Source of the DNA: JAMWDF01 sp964645405
GTDB lineage: Bacteria; Ratteibacteria; UBA8468; B48-G9; DSTR01
NCBI GenBank assembly: GCA_964645405.1
Contig: CAZYCA010000044.1
Location: forward strand, 325,095 to 389,094
Length of the DNA: 64,000 nt
Direction of reading: 5' to 3'
Below are positions 43,392-53,134 of this stretch, piece by piece; within the stretch, counting starts at the first letter, position 1, and each line of letters begins with the position of its first letter. The position numbers and the translations under genes were made by a program. The notes beneath the pieces were generated by a model, which was not told where the DNA came from, searched no databases, and saw nothing but the letters and a program-made list of their open reading frames with translations.

Positions 43392-45203
43392 TCATTTTCT
43401 CTTTTTCAAAGTGTAAAGAAGTAGAGAAATAGCTGCTGGTGTTATTCCAGACAGGCGGGAGGCTTTTCCTAATGTCTGTGGTCTGTACCGGGAAAGCTTT
43501 TCTTTCACTTCTAAGGAAAGTCCAGGCAGGCTGTGATAATCTAAAGAATCCGGAATGCGAATACTGTCCAGAGCAGCCCAGTTTTTCATTTCCGTCTTCT
43601 GCCGCTGTAAATATGGTTCATACTTAACCTCAATTACTGCCTCTTCCATCACCTCATCAGGAAATTTTTCTCTCAGGTACTCTGACAGGTTTGTCCAATC
43701 AAAATCAGGTTTTCTCAAGCATTCACTCAACAGCATTGTTTTCCCGGAAATTTTCACCTTTGTGTTTTTCAGCAGGGTGATAAGTTTTTCTAACAGTGCT
43801 TTTTTTTGCTGGACCTGTTTCCATCTGTCTGTACTGACCAGTCCTGCCTGATACCCTTTTTCTGTCAGGCGGATATCAGCATTATCTTCTCTCAGAACAA
43901 GTCTGTATTCCACCCGGGAAGTAAACATGCGGTACGGTTCATTAGTGCCACGGCTGGTCAGGTCGTCAATTAAAACACCGATGTAACTTTCATGCCTGCC
44001 AGGGACAAGAGGTTCCTTTTTTCTCAGGGTAAGAGAAGCGTTCAAACCAGCAAGCAGTCCCTGTACTGCTGCTTCTTCGTAGCCAGTAGTTCCATTAATC
44101 TGACCAGCCAGATATAAATTTTTTATCTTTTTTGTTTCCAGCGTGGGTAAAAGCTGGGTGGGTTCCACCACGTCATGCTCAATTCCATAGCCGTATCTTA
44201 AAAGGCGCACATTTCCCAGGCCAGCAATGGTGCGGATAAAGGCTTCCTGAATTTCTGGCGGAAGACTGGTGGAAAGACCATTGGGGTAATAAATCCTTCC
44301 CTCAGCATCTTCCGGTTCCAGAAAAATCTGGTGTCGCGGATGATGACTGAATTTTACCACCTTGTCTTCCAGGGAAGGGCAGTATCTGACTCCGGTGCCG
44401 GTAATTTTCCCTGTGTATAGCGGGCAAAGATGAAGATTTTCTCTGATGATATTATGCGTTTGTTCATTGGTGTAGGTGAGATAACAGGGTAGTTGTCGTA
44501 CCTTTAAATTTTTTGAAGAAAAAGAAAGAAATCTGGGTGGTTCATCACCGTACTGGGGAACCAATCTGGAAAAATCAATACTTTTCCCGTCCAGTCTGGC
44601 ACAGGTTCCGGTTTTAAAACGAAGAATCTTAAATCCCAGAAATCTTAACTGGCTGGCAAGCTTTTTGCTGGCCTGTCTTTCCTCCAGACGGCCTCCCGGA
44701 AAACTCTTCAGTCCCATATGAATGGTACCGTTAAGAAAAGTGCCAGGGGCAAGGATAATTTTTTCTGCGGTGATAACCTGTTTACTCGCCAGTTGCACTC
44801 CTTTCACAGTATCTTTTTCCACCAGAATCTGGCTGACCTCTCCTTCCAGAATTGTCAGGTTTGACTGTTGCTGAACAGTTTCCAGCATCAGTCTGGCAAA
44901 AAGTGACCTGTCCACCTGAACACGGGAAGACCAGACAGCAGGACCTTTTGAGGAGTTGAGTCTCCGGAACTGGATTCCAGACCTGTCTGCTATAGAAGCC
45001 ATCTGTCCGCCAAGTGCGTCCAGTTCTTTTACCAGCTGCCCTTTTCCCACGCCTCCCACTGCCGGGTTACAGGACATCAACCCGATACCTTTCAGAGAAA
45101 AGGTAATGAGGGCAGTCTGGCAGCCAGTCCTGGCAGCAGCCAGGCAAGCCTCACATCCTGCGTGACCGCCGCCCACCACAATCACATCAAATCTTTTAAG
45201 CAT
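43392..45203 (-). CDS. mnmG: tRNA uridine-34 5-carboxymethylaminomethyl modification enzyme MnmG
   Basis: 603 residues. FAD-binding G-G-G-H-A-G-C-E-A at the N-terminus, S-C-N-P-A-V-G-G-V-G-K-G, G-T-F-L-N-G and R-F-K-T-G-T in order, and the C-terminal helical domain ending in S-R-L-S-G-I-T-P-A-A-I. With MnmE it modifies the wobble uridine of several tRNAs. mnmE is not in the window. Overlaps the end of the DUF3137 gene by 8 bases. Confidence 0.95.
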   Translation of the reverse strand: MLKRFDVIVVGGGHAGCEACLAAARTGCQTALITFSLKGIGLMSCNPAVGGVGKGQLVKELDALGGQMASIADRSGIQFRRLNSSKGPAVWSSRVQVDRSLFARLMLETVQQQSNLTILEGEVSQILVEKDTVKGVQLASKQVITAEKIILAPGTFLNGTIHMGLKSFPGGRLEERQASKKLASQLRFLGFKILRFKTGTCARLDGKSIDFSRLVPQYGDEPPRFLSFSSKNLKVRQLPCYLTYTNEQTHNIIRENLHLCPLYTGKITGTGVRYCPSLEDKVVKFSHHPRHQIFLEPEDAEGRIYYPNGLSTSLPPEIQEAFIRTIAGLGNVRLLRYGYGIEHDVVEPTQLLPTLETKKIKNLYLAGQINGTTGYEEAAVQGLLAGLNASLTLRKKEPLVPGRHESYIGVLIDDLTSRGTNEPYRMFTSRVEYRLVLREDNADIRLTEKGYQAGLVSTDRWKQVQQKKALLEKLITLLKNTKVKISGKTMLLSECLRKPDFDWTNLSEYLREKFPDEVMEEAVIEVKYEPYLQRQKTEMKNWAALDSIRIPDSLDYHSLPGLSLEVKEKLSRYRPQTLGKASRLSGITPAAISLLLYTLKKRK

Positions 45204-46172
45204 TTTCCTTTTCTTTTGTTTGCCAGATTCTTATGTTCAGATTCAGAGCATCAACAATTTCTGTACAGAGATAGATATCTTGATAATATTGGTAGATGCT
45301 GGTAAAGTCAAGCAGTGAAGAGAAAAAGTGAGGTTCTAAAAATCCTTTCTCCCAGGAAATGGCTAATCTGAGTGTGGAATTAACGAAAGAAAGATAAATC
45401 TGGCGACCTGTCTGTCTTTTAAAATTCAGAATCCTGGACATAAGGCTGGTGGAAAGGATATATCTTGCTTCCACCTGGTCACTGCCGTAGACAACAAATT
45501 CCTTTTCAAATTCAGGGTCATCCAGTTTGATGAGTTGGCCACGAAGAACATTCCATGACTGTACACTTTGTGCCAGATGCCCGAAAACTTTCTCCCCGGT
45601 ATCAGGCAAAACAATGGTTAGTCCGGAAAAACTCTTGTTAAAATCAGCGAAAAAAAAAGACCCTGGAAAAAAGTGTGGTAGCAGGTATAACTTCCGTGCC
45701 TGGTTCTGAGAGTAACTTTTTGCCGGGCTTTTACTTCGCTGAAGGAAAAGTTTGTCTTGCCCCAGCAGCCAGTAATTAAATCTTCACTGTGGTAGAGGTC
45801 AACAGGCTGGAGAAAAATTCTGCTTTCCTGGAATACTGAAAGGGGGATACCCCGGTCAGGAAAATATTGAAACGAAGGACCAAGCAGGTTCACCAGAGGA
45901 TTGATAACTTTTTGCTTGAATTCCTTTCTGAAGGCAGAGAAATTTTGCTGGATGAAAATAAAGGTTATACCCACAATTGTCCCGGGTACCACCAGGAAAG
46001 AAAGAGTTTCGCGAAAACCGGAAAGCAAAATGAGAAATAAACCTATCAGCAACCCTCCTGTGATGGTAAATACTGCCTGGCACAGCAGTTTTTTTCTTTT
46101 TCCTTCCAGGATTTTCAGTTCTGGCTGGAGGACTGACTGGTAGAATCTTTCCAGTTCTTCCCTGTTTTTCAT
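45196..46172 (-). pseudogene. DUF3137 membrane protein gene interrupted by a frameshift at an A9 tract
   Basis: Two adjacent frames make up one DUF3137 protein. The 5' part has two membrane segments (about 30-75) and reads to a stop near 45618. From the run of nine A (plus strand) at 45650-45658, adding one base restores F-A-D-F-N-K-S-F-S-G-L and joins the 3' frame, giving about 325 residues with S-D-Q-V-E-A-R-Y-I-L and the typical end. So either one base is lost in assembly or in the cell, or slippage at the tract makes the full protein. Start ATG 46172 has AAGG upstream. Follows lemA, its usual partner. Confidence 0.8.
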
Positions 46173-46202
46173 AAGAACCTTAAACAACCGCAGAGAAAAA
46201 CA

Positions 46203-46760
46203 TTACTTAGGGGTAAAAAGTTCCTTGACGTTAACATTGGTTTTCTCTGTTTCTGGAAGCTGGAAAAGCACACCCTTTTCCAGCTTCATGAGAGAAGCCA
46301 GGATATTGGTAGGAAACATCTCTATAGCATTATTCAAATCAGTGACAGCAGCATTGTAAGCTCTTCTGGCTGCAGAGAGTTGTTCTTCAATTTCATTGAG
46401 CGCAGCCTGCAGCTGGAGAAAGTTTTGATTTGCTTTCAGTTCCGGGTAATTCTCCACAGAAACAAAAATTCCCCGCAACATTGCGCTAATTCTGTTATCA
46501 ATTTCTACCTGCTGGTTACTGGAACCCGGACTGGAGATTGCTTTTGCCCTTAACTGGGTAATCGCGGTAAAAGTTTCCTTTTCATGTTCCATATAACGCT
46601 GAACCGTGGCCACGAGATTGGGAATTAAGTCATACCTTTTCTTCAGGAGAACGTCAATGGTAGCAAAAACGTTCCTTACCTGATTTTTCTTCACAATTAA
46701 ACTGTTGTAAAGGATAAGAGTAATTACTGCCAGGACTGCCACTATAATCAGAATAGGCAT
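46203..46760 (-). CDS. LemA family protein
   Basis: 185 residues: one N-terminal membrane segment (about 2-20), then helices with the family pattern K-R-Y-D-L-I-P-N-L-V-A-T-V and a Y-P-E-L-K-A-N-Q-N-F middle, A-R-R-A-Y-N-A-A-V. LemA proteins are often encoded with DUF3137 or TPM-domain proteins; function in envelope is unknown. GGAGGAG lies upstream of the ATG, and the DUF3137 gene follows after 30 bases. Confidence 0.93.
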   Translation of the reverse strand: MPILIIVAVLAVITLILYNSLIVKKNQVRNVFATIDVLLKKRYDLIPNLVATVQRYMEHEKETFTAITQLRAKAISSPGSSNQQVEIDNRISAMLRGIFVSVENYPELKANQNFLQLQAALNEIEEQLSAARRAYNAAVTDLNNAIEMFPTNILASLMKLEKGVLFQLPETEKTNVNVKELFTPK

Positions 46761-46829
46761 TTTTCTCCTCCAGCTCTTGCCTTTTGCTCTATTATATCAC
46801 CGGGGCTATCACTTGCTGGTTTTAGCCGG

Positions 46830-47237
46830 TTATCCCACGGCAGTAGCTAACATCAGTTGTCTGATTTCCTCAGGGATAGGTCTGGGTTTAAAATTTCCTG
46901 AAATACAGACCAGGATTACTTTTGCCCGGAGAATTAACCGGCCATCTTTCAAAATATCCTGAAAGCAGATAAGTGATGACCTTCTAACTTCTTTAATCTG
47001 GGCAGTAATTATCAACCGGTCCAGATACCCGGCCGGTGCTTTAAAATCAACCTCAATCCGCGCTACAACAAAGTAAATATCCTGCCGGGCAAGTTCTTTC
47101 AGGTTTATTCCCAGGGAATGAAGAAATTCACTTCTTGCTTCCTCCAGGTGTTTCAGGTAACTGGCATAATAGACGACACCCCCGGCATCAGTGTCGTGGT
47201 AGTAAACTGTTTTTTCTATCTGGAAAGGCTTTTCCAT
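46830..47237 (-). CDS. YbgC/4-hydroxybenzoyl-CoA-type thioesterase
   Basis: 135 residues, hot-dog fold. The active-site segment Y-H-D-T-D-A-G-G-V-V-Y-Y-A-S-Y contains the Asp of this subgroup. Likely an acyl-CoA thioesterase; in proteobacteria YbgC is linked to the Tol-Pal locus, which is not present here. Stands alone with a 69-base gap before lemA. Confidence 0.87.
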   Translation of the reverse strand: MEKPFQIEKTVYYHDTDAGGVVYYASYLKHLEEARSEFLHSLGINLKELARQDIYFVVARIEVDFKAPAGYLDRLIITAQIKEVRRSSLICFQDILKDGRLILRAKVILVCISGNFKPRPIPEEIRQLMLATAVG

Positions 47238-47264
47238 CCGGTTTTAGTTTTTCTGTTTTCGGGT

Positions 47265-47840
47265 TCAGTAATTTTCAGCCAGAACCTCGTAATAGTCCTG
47301 CGGATGTTTACAGGAAGGACACTCCTTTGGTGCTTCTGTGCCTTCCAGAACATACCCACAGTTAAGGCAGTGCCATTTCACCTTAACTTTTTTCTTAAAC
47401 ACTTCTCCATTCTCCATGTTTTTGATGAGACTGCGGTAGCGGGCTTCGTGGAACATTTCTACCCTGGCAATTTCTTCAAATGAGCTGGCCATCTCAGAGA
47501 AACCTTCCTCTGCGGCAACTCTGGCGAAATCCTTGTAAAGGACACTCCATTCCAGATGTTCACCGGAAGCAGCTGCTTTCAGGTTAGCCAGAGTATCACC
47601 GATGACACCGGCAGGGTAGGCAGCCGTAATCTCTACATCCCCACCTTCCAGATACTTGAAGAAGACCTTGGCATGCTCTTTTTCATTATCCGCTGTTTCA
47701 GTAAAAATGTTGGAAATCTGGATATAACCTTCCTTTCTTGCCTGACTGGCAAAGTAGGTATAACGGTTTCTTGCCTGCGATTCTCCTGCAAAAGCAGTCA
47801 GAAGATTCTTTTCCGTCTGGCTACCTTTTAACTGAGCCAT
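47265..47840 (-). CDS. Rubrerythrin
   Basis: 191 residues. A diiron ferritin-like domain (E-S-Q-A-R-N-R-Y, E-K-E-H-A, then E-E-I-A-R-V-E-M-F-H) is followed by a rubredoxin-like domain with C-L-N-C-G and C-P-S-C-K. It reduces hydrogen peroxide in anaerobes, so it suggests an anaerobic or microaerophilic lifestyle. Strong GGAGGGG before the ATG. Confidence 0.95.
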   Translation of the reverse strand: MAQLKGSQTEKNLLTAFAGESQARNRYTYFASQARKEGYIQISNIFTETADNEKEHAKVFFKYLEGGDVEITAAYPAGVIGDTLANLKAAASGEHLEWSVLYKDFARVAAEEGFSEMASSFEEIARVEMFHEARYRSLIKNMENGEVFKKKVKVKWHCLNCGYVLEGTEAPKECPSCKHPQDYYEVLAENY

Positions 47841-47869
47841 TTTCCCCTCCGTGTATTTTAAATTAGCGG

Positions 47870-48304
47870 TTAAATCTTTATTTCCTTATTCTCTTCAGAG
47901 AAAAGTTTGCCATCACGGTAATACTTGACATTGATAATGCGGTAGTTACCTTTTGTCTCAGTGGGTTTAGCCACAATTTCTTCTTTCACTCCAGATTCTG
48001 TGGTCCTTTCCAGTTTTACCGTGGCATTCTGCCTGGCTGCTTCTGCGGCTGCCTCGTCAATGATACTGGTAGAATGGCGTTTCTCCAGCTTGTGCCCGAT
48101 AAAGCCACCTGCTGCTGCTCCAGCCGCTGCTCCGATGATAGCTCCACGCCATGGTTTGCTGGAATCAATTAAGGCTCCAAGAATTCCACCGGCTACCGCT
48201 CCAATACCTGCACCTGTTTTTGTCTCTGTGGAAAGATTTTCCAGCGTGCTGCAGCCACTGAAAAGCAGACATACTGCGACAAAGGCCAAAAGTATTTTCT
48301 GCAT
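47870..48304 (-). CDS. Glycine-zipper lipoprotein
   Basis: 144 residues with a lipoprotein signal (L-F-S-G-C, cleavage before Cys at about 18). A glycine zipper follows, with A-G-I-G-A-V-A-G-G-I-L-G-A-L and G-A-A-A-G-A-A-A-G-G-F-I-G, as in outer-membrane SlyB/OmpA-associated lipoproteins. The C-terminal part is a charged beta region. GGGGGG lies upstream of the ATG. Confidence 0.85.
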   Translation of the reverse strand: MQKILLAFVAVCLLFSGCSTLENLSTETKTGAGIGAVAGGILGALIDSSKPWRGAIIGAAAGAAAGGFIGHKLEKRHSTSIIDEAAAEAARQNATVKLERTTESGVKEEIVAKPTETKGNYRIINVKYYRDGKLFSEENKEIKI

Positions 48305-48458
48305 GTCCCCCCTTTGTTTGATTTTATTTTACTCTGATTTCTGTACGAAGTCAAAGTTATTTCTCCCTCTGGTAAAAAAGCAGGGGGTTTAAAGAAGAAA
48401 AGGGCGGATTTAAAATTCCTCTTAGATCCTTCTATAACTTCCCTGTTTCCTTTTACTT

Positions 48459-48500
48459 CCCCTCTCTCTTAAAGAGGGGCAGGGGAGATTTTTAAATTCC
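48459..48500. repeat. Intergenic palindromic repeat, copy 2
   Basis: CCCCTCTCTCTTAAAGAGGGG (arms CCCCTCT/AGAGGGG) followed by CAGGGGAGATTTTT, the same sequence family as at 38554 and 60656. The rest of the gap 48305-48653 shows no gene. Confidence 0.55.
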
Positions 48501-48653
48501 GCTTCAGTCCAGCTTAACGGGTAAGAAAAAAGTCTGTTGAGATTTAAAATTAGGAGATAAAAACTGTGGAAAATGCAGGGTTACTGTATCTATTATCCTT
48601 GCAGTTTATCCGGAGAAATTTTTGGGCACAGAGACTTACTATCTGAAGTGAAT

Positions 48654-48682
48654 TTGACTTTATCCAGCCTGCGATTTAAAAT
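48654..48682 (+). promoter_or_regulatory. Promoter of the LamG-domain gene
   Basis: TTGACT at 48654-48659, a 17-base spacer and TAAAAT at 48677-48682. The start codon is at 48709, with AGAGG in between. Confidence 0.55.
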
Positions 48683-48708
48683 GCTACAGCGGAAAAACGA
48701 GAGGCAAT

Positions 48709-51700
48709 ATGAAGAAAAAAGTTCTGTTAATGCTAATGCTGGTCTGTTTTTCTGTTGTTTACCCTGGTGTTTCTTCACAGGAATACGAGGCTAATGAGCA
48801 AACTTATCTTCTTATGCATTTTAATGGTGATTTAAAAATATCTGGACAGAACCAGAAGGCTTCAGCCAGACTTTTCGGGGAGGCTAAACTGGTGGATAAC
48901 GGCTGGTGCGGTGGTGCGCTGGACCCTGGCAAAAACGGTGGTTGCTTAATCCAGACTGATACTCTTTTTAACCCGCGCTATGAACATGTTACTGTAGAAG
49001 CCAGAATTTTTCTCCGCAGTTACCCGGCAGATAAAGGTTTCATTCTGGAAAAGGTTTTTGAATGCCGTAATCCTGTAGTACATAATACCAAACCAGAGGA
49101 AGCAGCGGTTGGTTTTTCTGTTTTTGTTGATAACCAGGGCAGGGTGGGTAATGAATTAACCAGCATTTATTACGGGCCAAAACATAAGGCTGTCTTTTTC
49201 ACTCCGGAGAATTACCGTCTGCCGCTGGGTCGCTGGGTTCACATCGCTGTTGTTAATGCTGGCTGGCCGGTGGGAAAATATACCATCTATGTGGACCGTG
49301 TTCCAGTTTTAAGTAGTCCGCATGAATATACCCACCGTGTTTTCTATGGTGTCCCGGAAAATAAACCTGGACAGATAGTCGTAGGAAATAATGCCAGTGG
49401 CAAAGCACCTTTTGACGGTTTGATAGATGAGGTGCGAATTCTGGGTGCCAATCTGGAACTTACACTTCCGGCAGACCTTTCCTGGACTGACCCTCAGTCT
49501 ACAAGACCCTTGAGAGAAGGTCCACCAGTTTTTTTACCGGAAACTATTCCTTCTATTTACCTTTCCTGTGACGGAACTGAGCAGGCAAGAACGAAAGACA
49601 ACCAGCCTCTTTCTGTTAAATTTACCGGCGGAAAATTCGTTCCTGGAGTAAGGGGCCAGGCTTATTCCGGTGGAAATATTGAACTCAGGCAGAAGAAAAT
49701 TATCACCGGCAGGCAGGGAACAGTAGAATTCTGGATGATGCCTGAAAACTGGAACAACCGCATGGTTCAGAACCATGTTTTCTTCAGCGGTGGCCCTTAT
49801 CCCTTCTTTAACTTCTATGTCTTCAACAGTCCTGGAGACCTGCGGCCATTATCTCTTTATTTCCCCAACGATGAGAAGCAGAATACCTTTGTTAGTGTTG
49901 ACCGCTTCATTGATGAGGCTAACTGGCATCACTTTGTTCTCACCTGGGAGAATAATACCTACCGTATCTATCTTGATGGAATTCTGGGAGTAGAAAAGGA
50001 GTTACGGAATATTGAAGAAATGATTAAAGCAGAAAGAGAATACTTGACTTTCACCGGGCGCCGGGGAGATAAAACAGCTGCTTTTGACGAAATTTTTATT
50101 TATCCCCGGGCATTAACCCCTGATGAAGCCTGGAATGCTTTTGCCCGGTACCGGTACCCGGAAAAAGTAAGAACCGCAACTCCCTATGCTATCCGCTGGA
50201 AACAGTATCCTTCCCGGGAAATGCTGCGGGTGGAGGTTAAATTTCTTCAGGGGCAAGTCCCCGGTAAAATGAGACTGGATATCGCCCAGGGAAATAATAA
50301 CTACCAGGGCAAAATGGAACTTGTCCCGGCTGACAGCAAAGAGTTTTCTATCCAGGCCTCCACTGCTTCGGTTTCTCCTGAAAACTTCACTGCGAGGTTG
50401 CTCTTTTTTGACGCAGGGGGTAAGAATTTTTTTACAACTGCTACTGACCTGGTGAAGAAAAATTATCCCTGGCTGGGTAACCGTCTGGGAATACCAGAAA
50501 AAGTGCCGGAACCATGGGTTCCTTTAACCTTGAATAACAAGCGTCTGCGGTGCTTACTGACTGAGTATGACTTCAGCCGCGGTTTCCTCAACCAGGTCAC
50601 CACCAATGGAGAGGGTTTGCTTCATGCTCCGGTACAACTTGCTGGACTGGACAGTAGTAATCAACCGTTATTTCTGCGTCAGGGACCTGTCCAGATAAAC
50701 CTGGGGAGCAATGGTCTTTCCGCCACATCAAAAACTGAATGGACAGGTTCAGGAATGAAAGTGGGGCTAACCGGAAATATTGATTTTGATGGTTTCATTA
50801 AGTATTATCTTACCCTGACAGCAGAAAAAGATTCTGTGGTAATCAATCATCTTTCTCTCCAGGTACCTTTCCGGCAGGAACAGGCTGTTGATTATTACCT
50901 TCTGGGCGAACATATGGACCATGTAGCCCAGGAGGTGCCGAAAGAGGATGGTTGCTTCTGGGATTCTCTTACAGGAAAGATGTTTAAGAGACACGAATTG
51001 CCAGAATACGGTGCCATGGCCAGACCACGACGGGGTCTGGTCTACGGAAACTTTATTCCTTTTGTCTGGCTGGGCAACCATCGCCGTGGTCTTTGTTTTA
51101 TGGCTGACAATGATAAGGGATGGGTCCAGAGTAATGAGAAACCTGCGGTGGAACTTGTAAGAAAAAATCAGACTGTGTACCTTGTTCTGAACCTGGTGGC
51201 TGAACCGGTGACCCTGAAAAAAAGCCAGCCCCGGGAAATTATTTTTTCTCTCATGGCAACACCCTCCAAGAAACCAGCTTCCGGCTGGCGGCACTGGAAA
51301 ACTTCTTCCTTTTTTGTCATCTCGGCTGCTGGTCGTGTTATGGGGAATGATATTTTCTACGCTCCTTATCCGGTAGACTACCAGAAAAGTGCTGCTTACA
51401 TGAAAAACCTCTGGAAAAACGGGATAGTTCCTCTGCCGTATATGGATTTCTATGGTTCTGACGGAAGAATGGAACCAGCCGAAGATTTCCGCTGGGAGTG
51501 GTGGCCAGAGATTACCTCAGAAGAATTTCCTGCCAGAAGCCAGATTTACAAAGTCAATTACTGCAGCGGTTCTCTTATTGACTGGTATATTTACAACTTT
51601 AACCGCTGGGTAGACGAATGCGGAGTGAATGGTCTTTATATTGATAATTCTTATCCTTCACCCATCTTTGATGCGGTTAACGGTCCAGGGTACATTCACG

Positions 51701-52437
51701 AAAAAGGAGAGGTGCAACCGGGTTACCAGTTGTTTGCCATGAGGGAATTTTACAAGAGGGTTTACTGTCTTTTATCAAGCAAAGGTAAACCCCATCCTTA
51801 CACCATGATTCACATGACCCACTGTATGATAGCGCCAGCCATGTCCTTTGCTGATATTGCCTATGAAGGTGAAGATCATTACATCAATGGGGAGAGCGAA
51901 AAAGGGAATGAACAACCAGGAGCTGACCATATAACATACTGGCCTAACCATATTGTCCGTATCATTGATTTCCCTCATGCCTGGGGAGTGGGTACTCACT
52001 GGTTGACAGCAGTCAGAGGTAAACCGGAACTGTGGAAGTTACCGCCTTCCAGGGATTATTACATTAGAGCCTGGTATACCCAGTTACTCCTTCACGATAT
52101 GCGTGGCAGTGTGGACCGCGATGGTGGTGCGATGGCTGCCTTTGAGAAATTTCTGAACCAGGACCCGGAAGTAGAGTTTGTTCTCTACCGTGACAACCAG
52201 CTTTTTTTGCCTGATACGAAAAAAGATATCTACATCAGTTACTATCAGAGGAAAAAGGAATTTCTGGTGGTAATAGGTAATCACAACAGTAAGCAGCAAA
52301 ACATTTCTGTGTCTGTTCAACTTCCTGGTGGGTTTACCGTCACTGACGCGGAAACTAATGAGGTAGTTGGTGTCTCCGGGAAAAGTTTTACTGTTACTGT
52401 TGGTGGTCGGAACTACCGGCTTTTACTCGTAAAATAG
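48709..52437 (+). CDS. Large secreted protein with two LamG-type domains and a glycosidase-like C-terminal half
   Basis: 1242 residues. Signal peptide at about 1-23. Two concanavalin-like (LamG) domains at about 85-250 and 290-480, each ending in D-E-V-R-I-L or D-E-I-F-I-Y-P-R-A-L. The C-terminal half, from about 600, looks like a (beta/alpha)-barrel glycosidase of the DUF6067 kind: G-V-N-G-L-Y-I-D-N-S, Y-E-G-E-D-H-Y, and a final beta domain. The Asp and Glu of those segments are plausible acid/base and nucleophile, but that is not established. Substrate unknown. Single gene under its own promoter. Confidence 0.7.
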   Translation: MKKKVLLMLMLVCFSVVYPGVSSQEYEANEQTYLLMHFNGDLKISGQNQKASARLFGEAKLVDNGWCGGALDPGKNGGCLIQTDTLFNPRYEHVTVEARIFLRSYPADKGFILEKVFECRNPVVHNTKPEEAAVGFSVFVDNQGRVGNELTSIYYGPKHKAVFFTPENYRLPLGRWVHIAVVNAGWPVGKYTIYVDRVPVLSSPHEYTHRVFYGVPENKPGQIVVGNNASGKAPFDGLIDEVRILGANLELTLPADLSWTDPQSTRPLREGPPVFLPETIPSIYLSCDGTEQARTKDNQPLSVKFTGGKFVPGVRGQAYSGGNIELRQKKIITGRQGTVEFWMMPENWNNRMVQNHVFFSGGPYPFFNFYVFNSPGDLRPLSLYFPNDEKQNTFVSVDRFIDEANWHHFVLTWENNTYRIYLDGILGVEKELRNIEEMIKAEREYLTFTGRRGDKTAAFDEIFIYPRALTPDEAWNAFARYRYPEKVRTATPYAIRWKQYPSREMLRVEVKFLQGQVPGKMRLDIAQGNNNYQGKMELVPADSKEFSIQASTASVSPENFTARLLFFDAGGKNFFTTATDLVKKNYPWLGNRLGIPEKVPEPWVPLTLNNKRLRCLLTEYDFSRGFLNQVTTNGEGLLHAPVQLAGLDSSNQPLFLRQGPVQINLGSNGLSATSKTEWTGSGMKVGLTGNIDFDGFIKYYLTLTAEKDSVVINHLSLQVPFRQEQAVDYYLLGEHMDHVAQEVPKEDGCFWDSLTGKMFKRHELPEYGAMARPRRGLVYGNFIPFVWLGNHRRGLCFMADNDKGWVQSNEKPAVELVRKNQTVYLVLNLVAEPVTLKKSQPREIIFSLMATPSKKPASGWRHWKTSSFFVISAAGRVMGNDIFYAPYPVDYQKSAAYMKNLWKNGIVPLPYMDFYGSDGRMEPAEDFRWEWWPEITSEEFPARSQIYKVNYCSGSLIDWYIYNFNRWVDECGVNGLYIDNSYPSPIFDAVNGPGYIHEKGEVQPGYQLFAMREFYKRVYCLLSSKGKPHPYTMIHMTHCMIAPAMSFADIAYEGEDHYINGESEKGNEQPGADHITYWPNHIVRIIDFPHAWGVGTHWLTAVRGKPELWKLPPSRDYYIRAWYTQLLLHDMRGSVDRDGGAMAAFEKFLNQDPEVEFVLYRDNQLFLPDTKKDIYISYYQRKKEFLVVIGNHNSKQQNISVSVQLPGGFTVTDAETNEVVGVSGKSFTVTVGGRNYRLLLVK

Positions 52438-52447
52438 AAAAAAGCAG

Positions 52448-53116
52448 TTAAGGTCTGTAGTAGTTAATCACCGGTCTGGTCCAGTCTTTGAATATTACCC
52501 AGCTGCTATCAGCAGGACGCACCAGCTGGGCATGACCATCTACAAAAACAGCATTCATGGTTCCGGTATGTTTGTATCTTAAAGGATGGACAAAATCCGC
52601 TGCCGAGTAAAAGTATAACCCGGCATTCGGGTCATAACAGCCAATCGCCAGTTTCCTTTCGCCCATCAAAAGGGTATGAGAGGGATTACGCACTACATTA
52701 ATTTTCTGCCAGGCATAATGCGGACAGAGGTGCACATTGTAGCCGTAACTTCCTTTATACCCACCAGCATAAAGACTTCTTTCCCGGTCATAGTTGTAAT
52801 CTGTCCGGCAGACAAACATGGAATCAGGTTTAACTCCCCAGTTAGGCTGAATATTTGTCCAGTGTTTCATGGGGATATAACCAGCATAAGCCAGAGCCTT
52901 AGGAGGCTGGCTGGGCCAGCCCTGAGGTAAGAAATCATCATAGTCCTGGGAGTACATGATGAAAAACTGGGCAATCTGCTTGATATTTGCCAGACAATGT
53001 GCCTGTCGGGCTTTCTCCCTGGCATTACTTAAGGCTGGTAAGAGTAATGCTGCCAGGACAGCAATAATGGCTACCACCACTAAAAGCTCTATCAGAGTAA
53101 AACCTTTCCTTCTCAT
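52448..53116 (-). CDS. Type II pseudopilin-like protein with H-X9-DG domain (copy 1)
   Basis: 222 residues. Prepilin signal G-F-T-L-I-E-L with a long hydrophobic helix, then the A-R-E-K-A-R segment and a C-terminal globular domain with H-x9-D-G (K-H-T-G-T-M-N-A-V-F-V-D-G). Such proteins are multiplied in PVC-group genomes; function unknown. 18 bases after the 1149-residue secreted protein gene. Its first 80 or so bases are nearly identical to those of copy 2. Confidence 0.9.
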   Translation of the reverse strand: MRRKGFTLIELLVVVAIIAVLAALLLPALSNAREKARQAHCLANIKQIAQFFIMYSQDYDDFLPQGWPSQPPKALAYAGYIPMKHWTNIQPNWGVKPDSMFVCRTDYNYDRERSLYAGGYKGSYGYNVHLCPHYAWQKINVVRNPSHTLLMGERKLAIGCYDPNAGLYFYSAADFVHPLRYKHTGTMNAVFVDGHAQLVRPADSSWVIFKDWTRPVINYYRP

Positions 53117-53134
53117 TTTCCACCTCCGTTTAAC

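Noticed and set aside
48573..48794. 73-residue frame before the LamG gene
   Set aside because: It spans the predicted promoter and the start of the real gene, and resembles no family.
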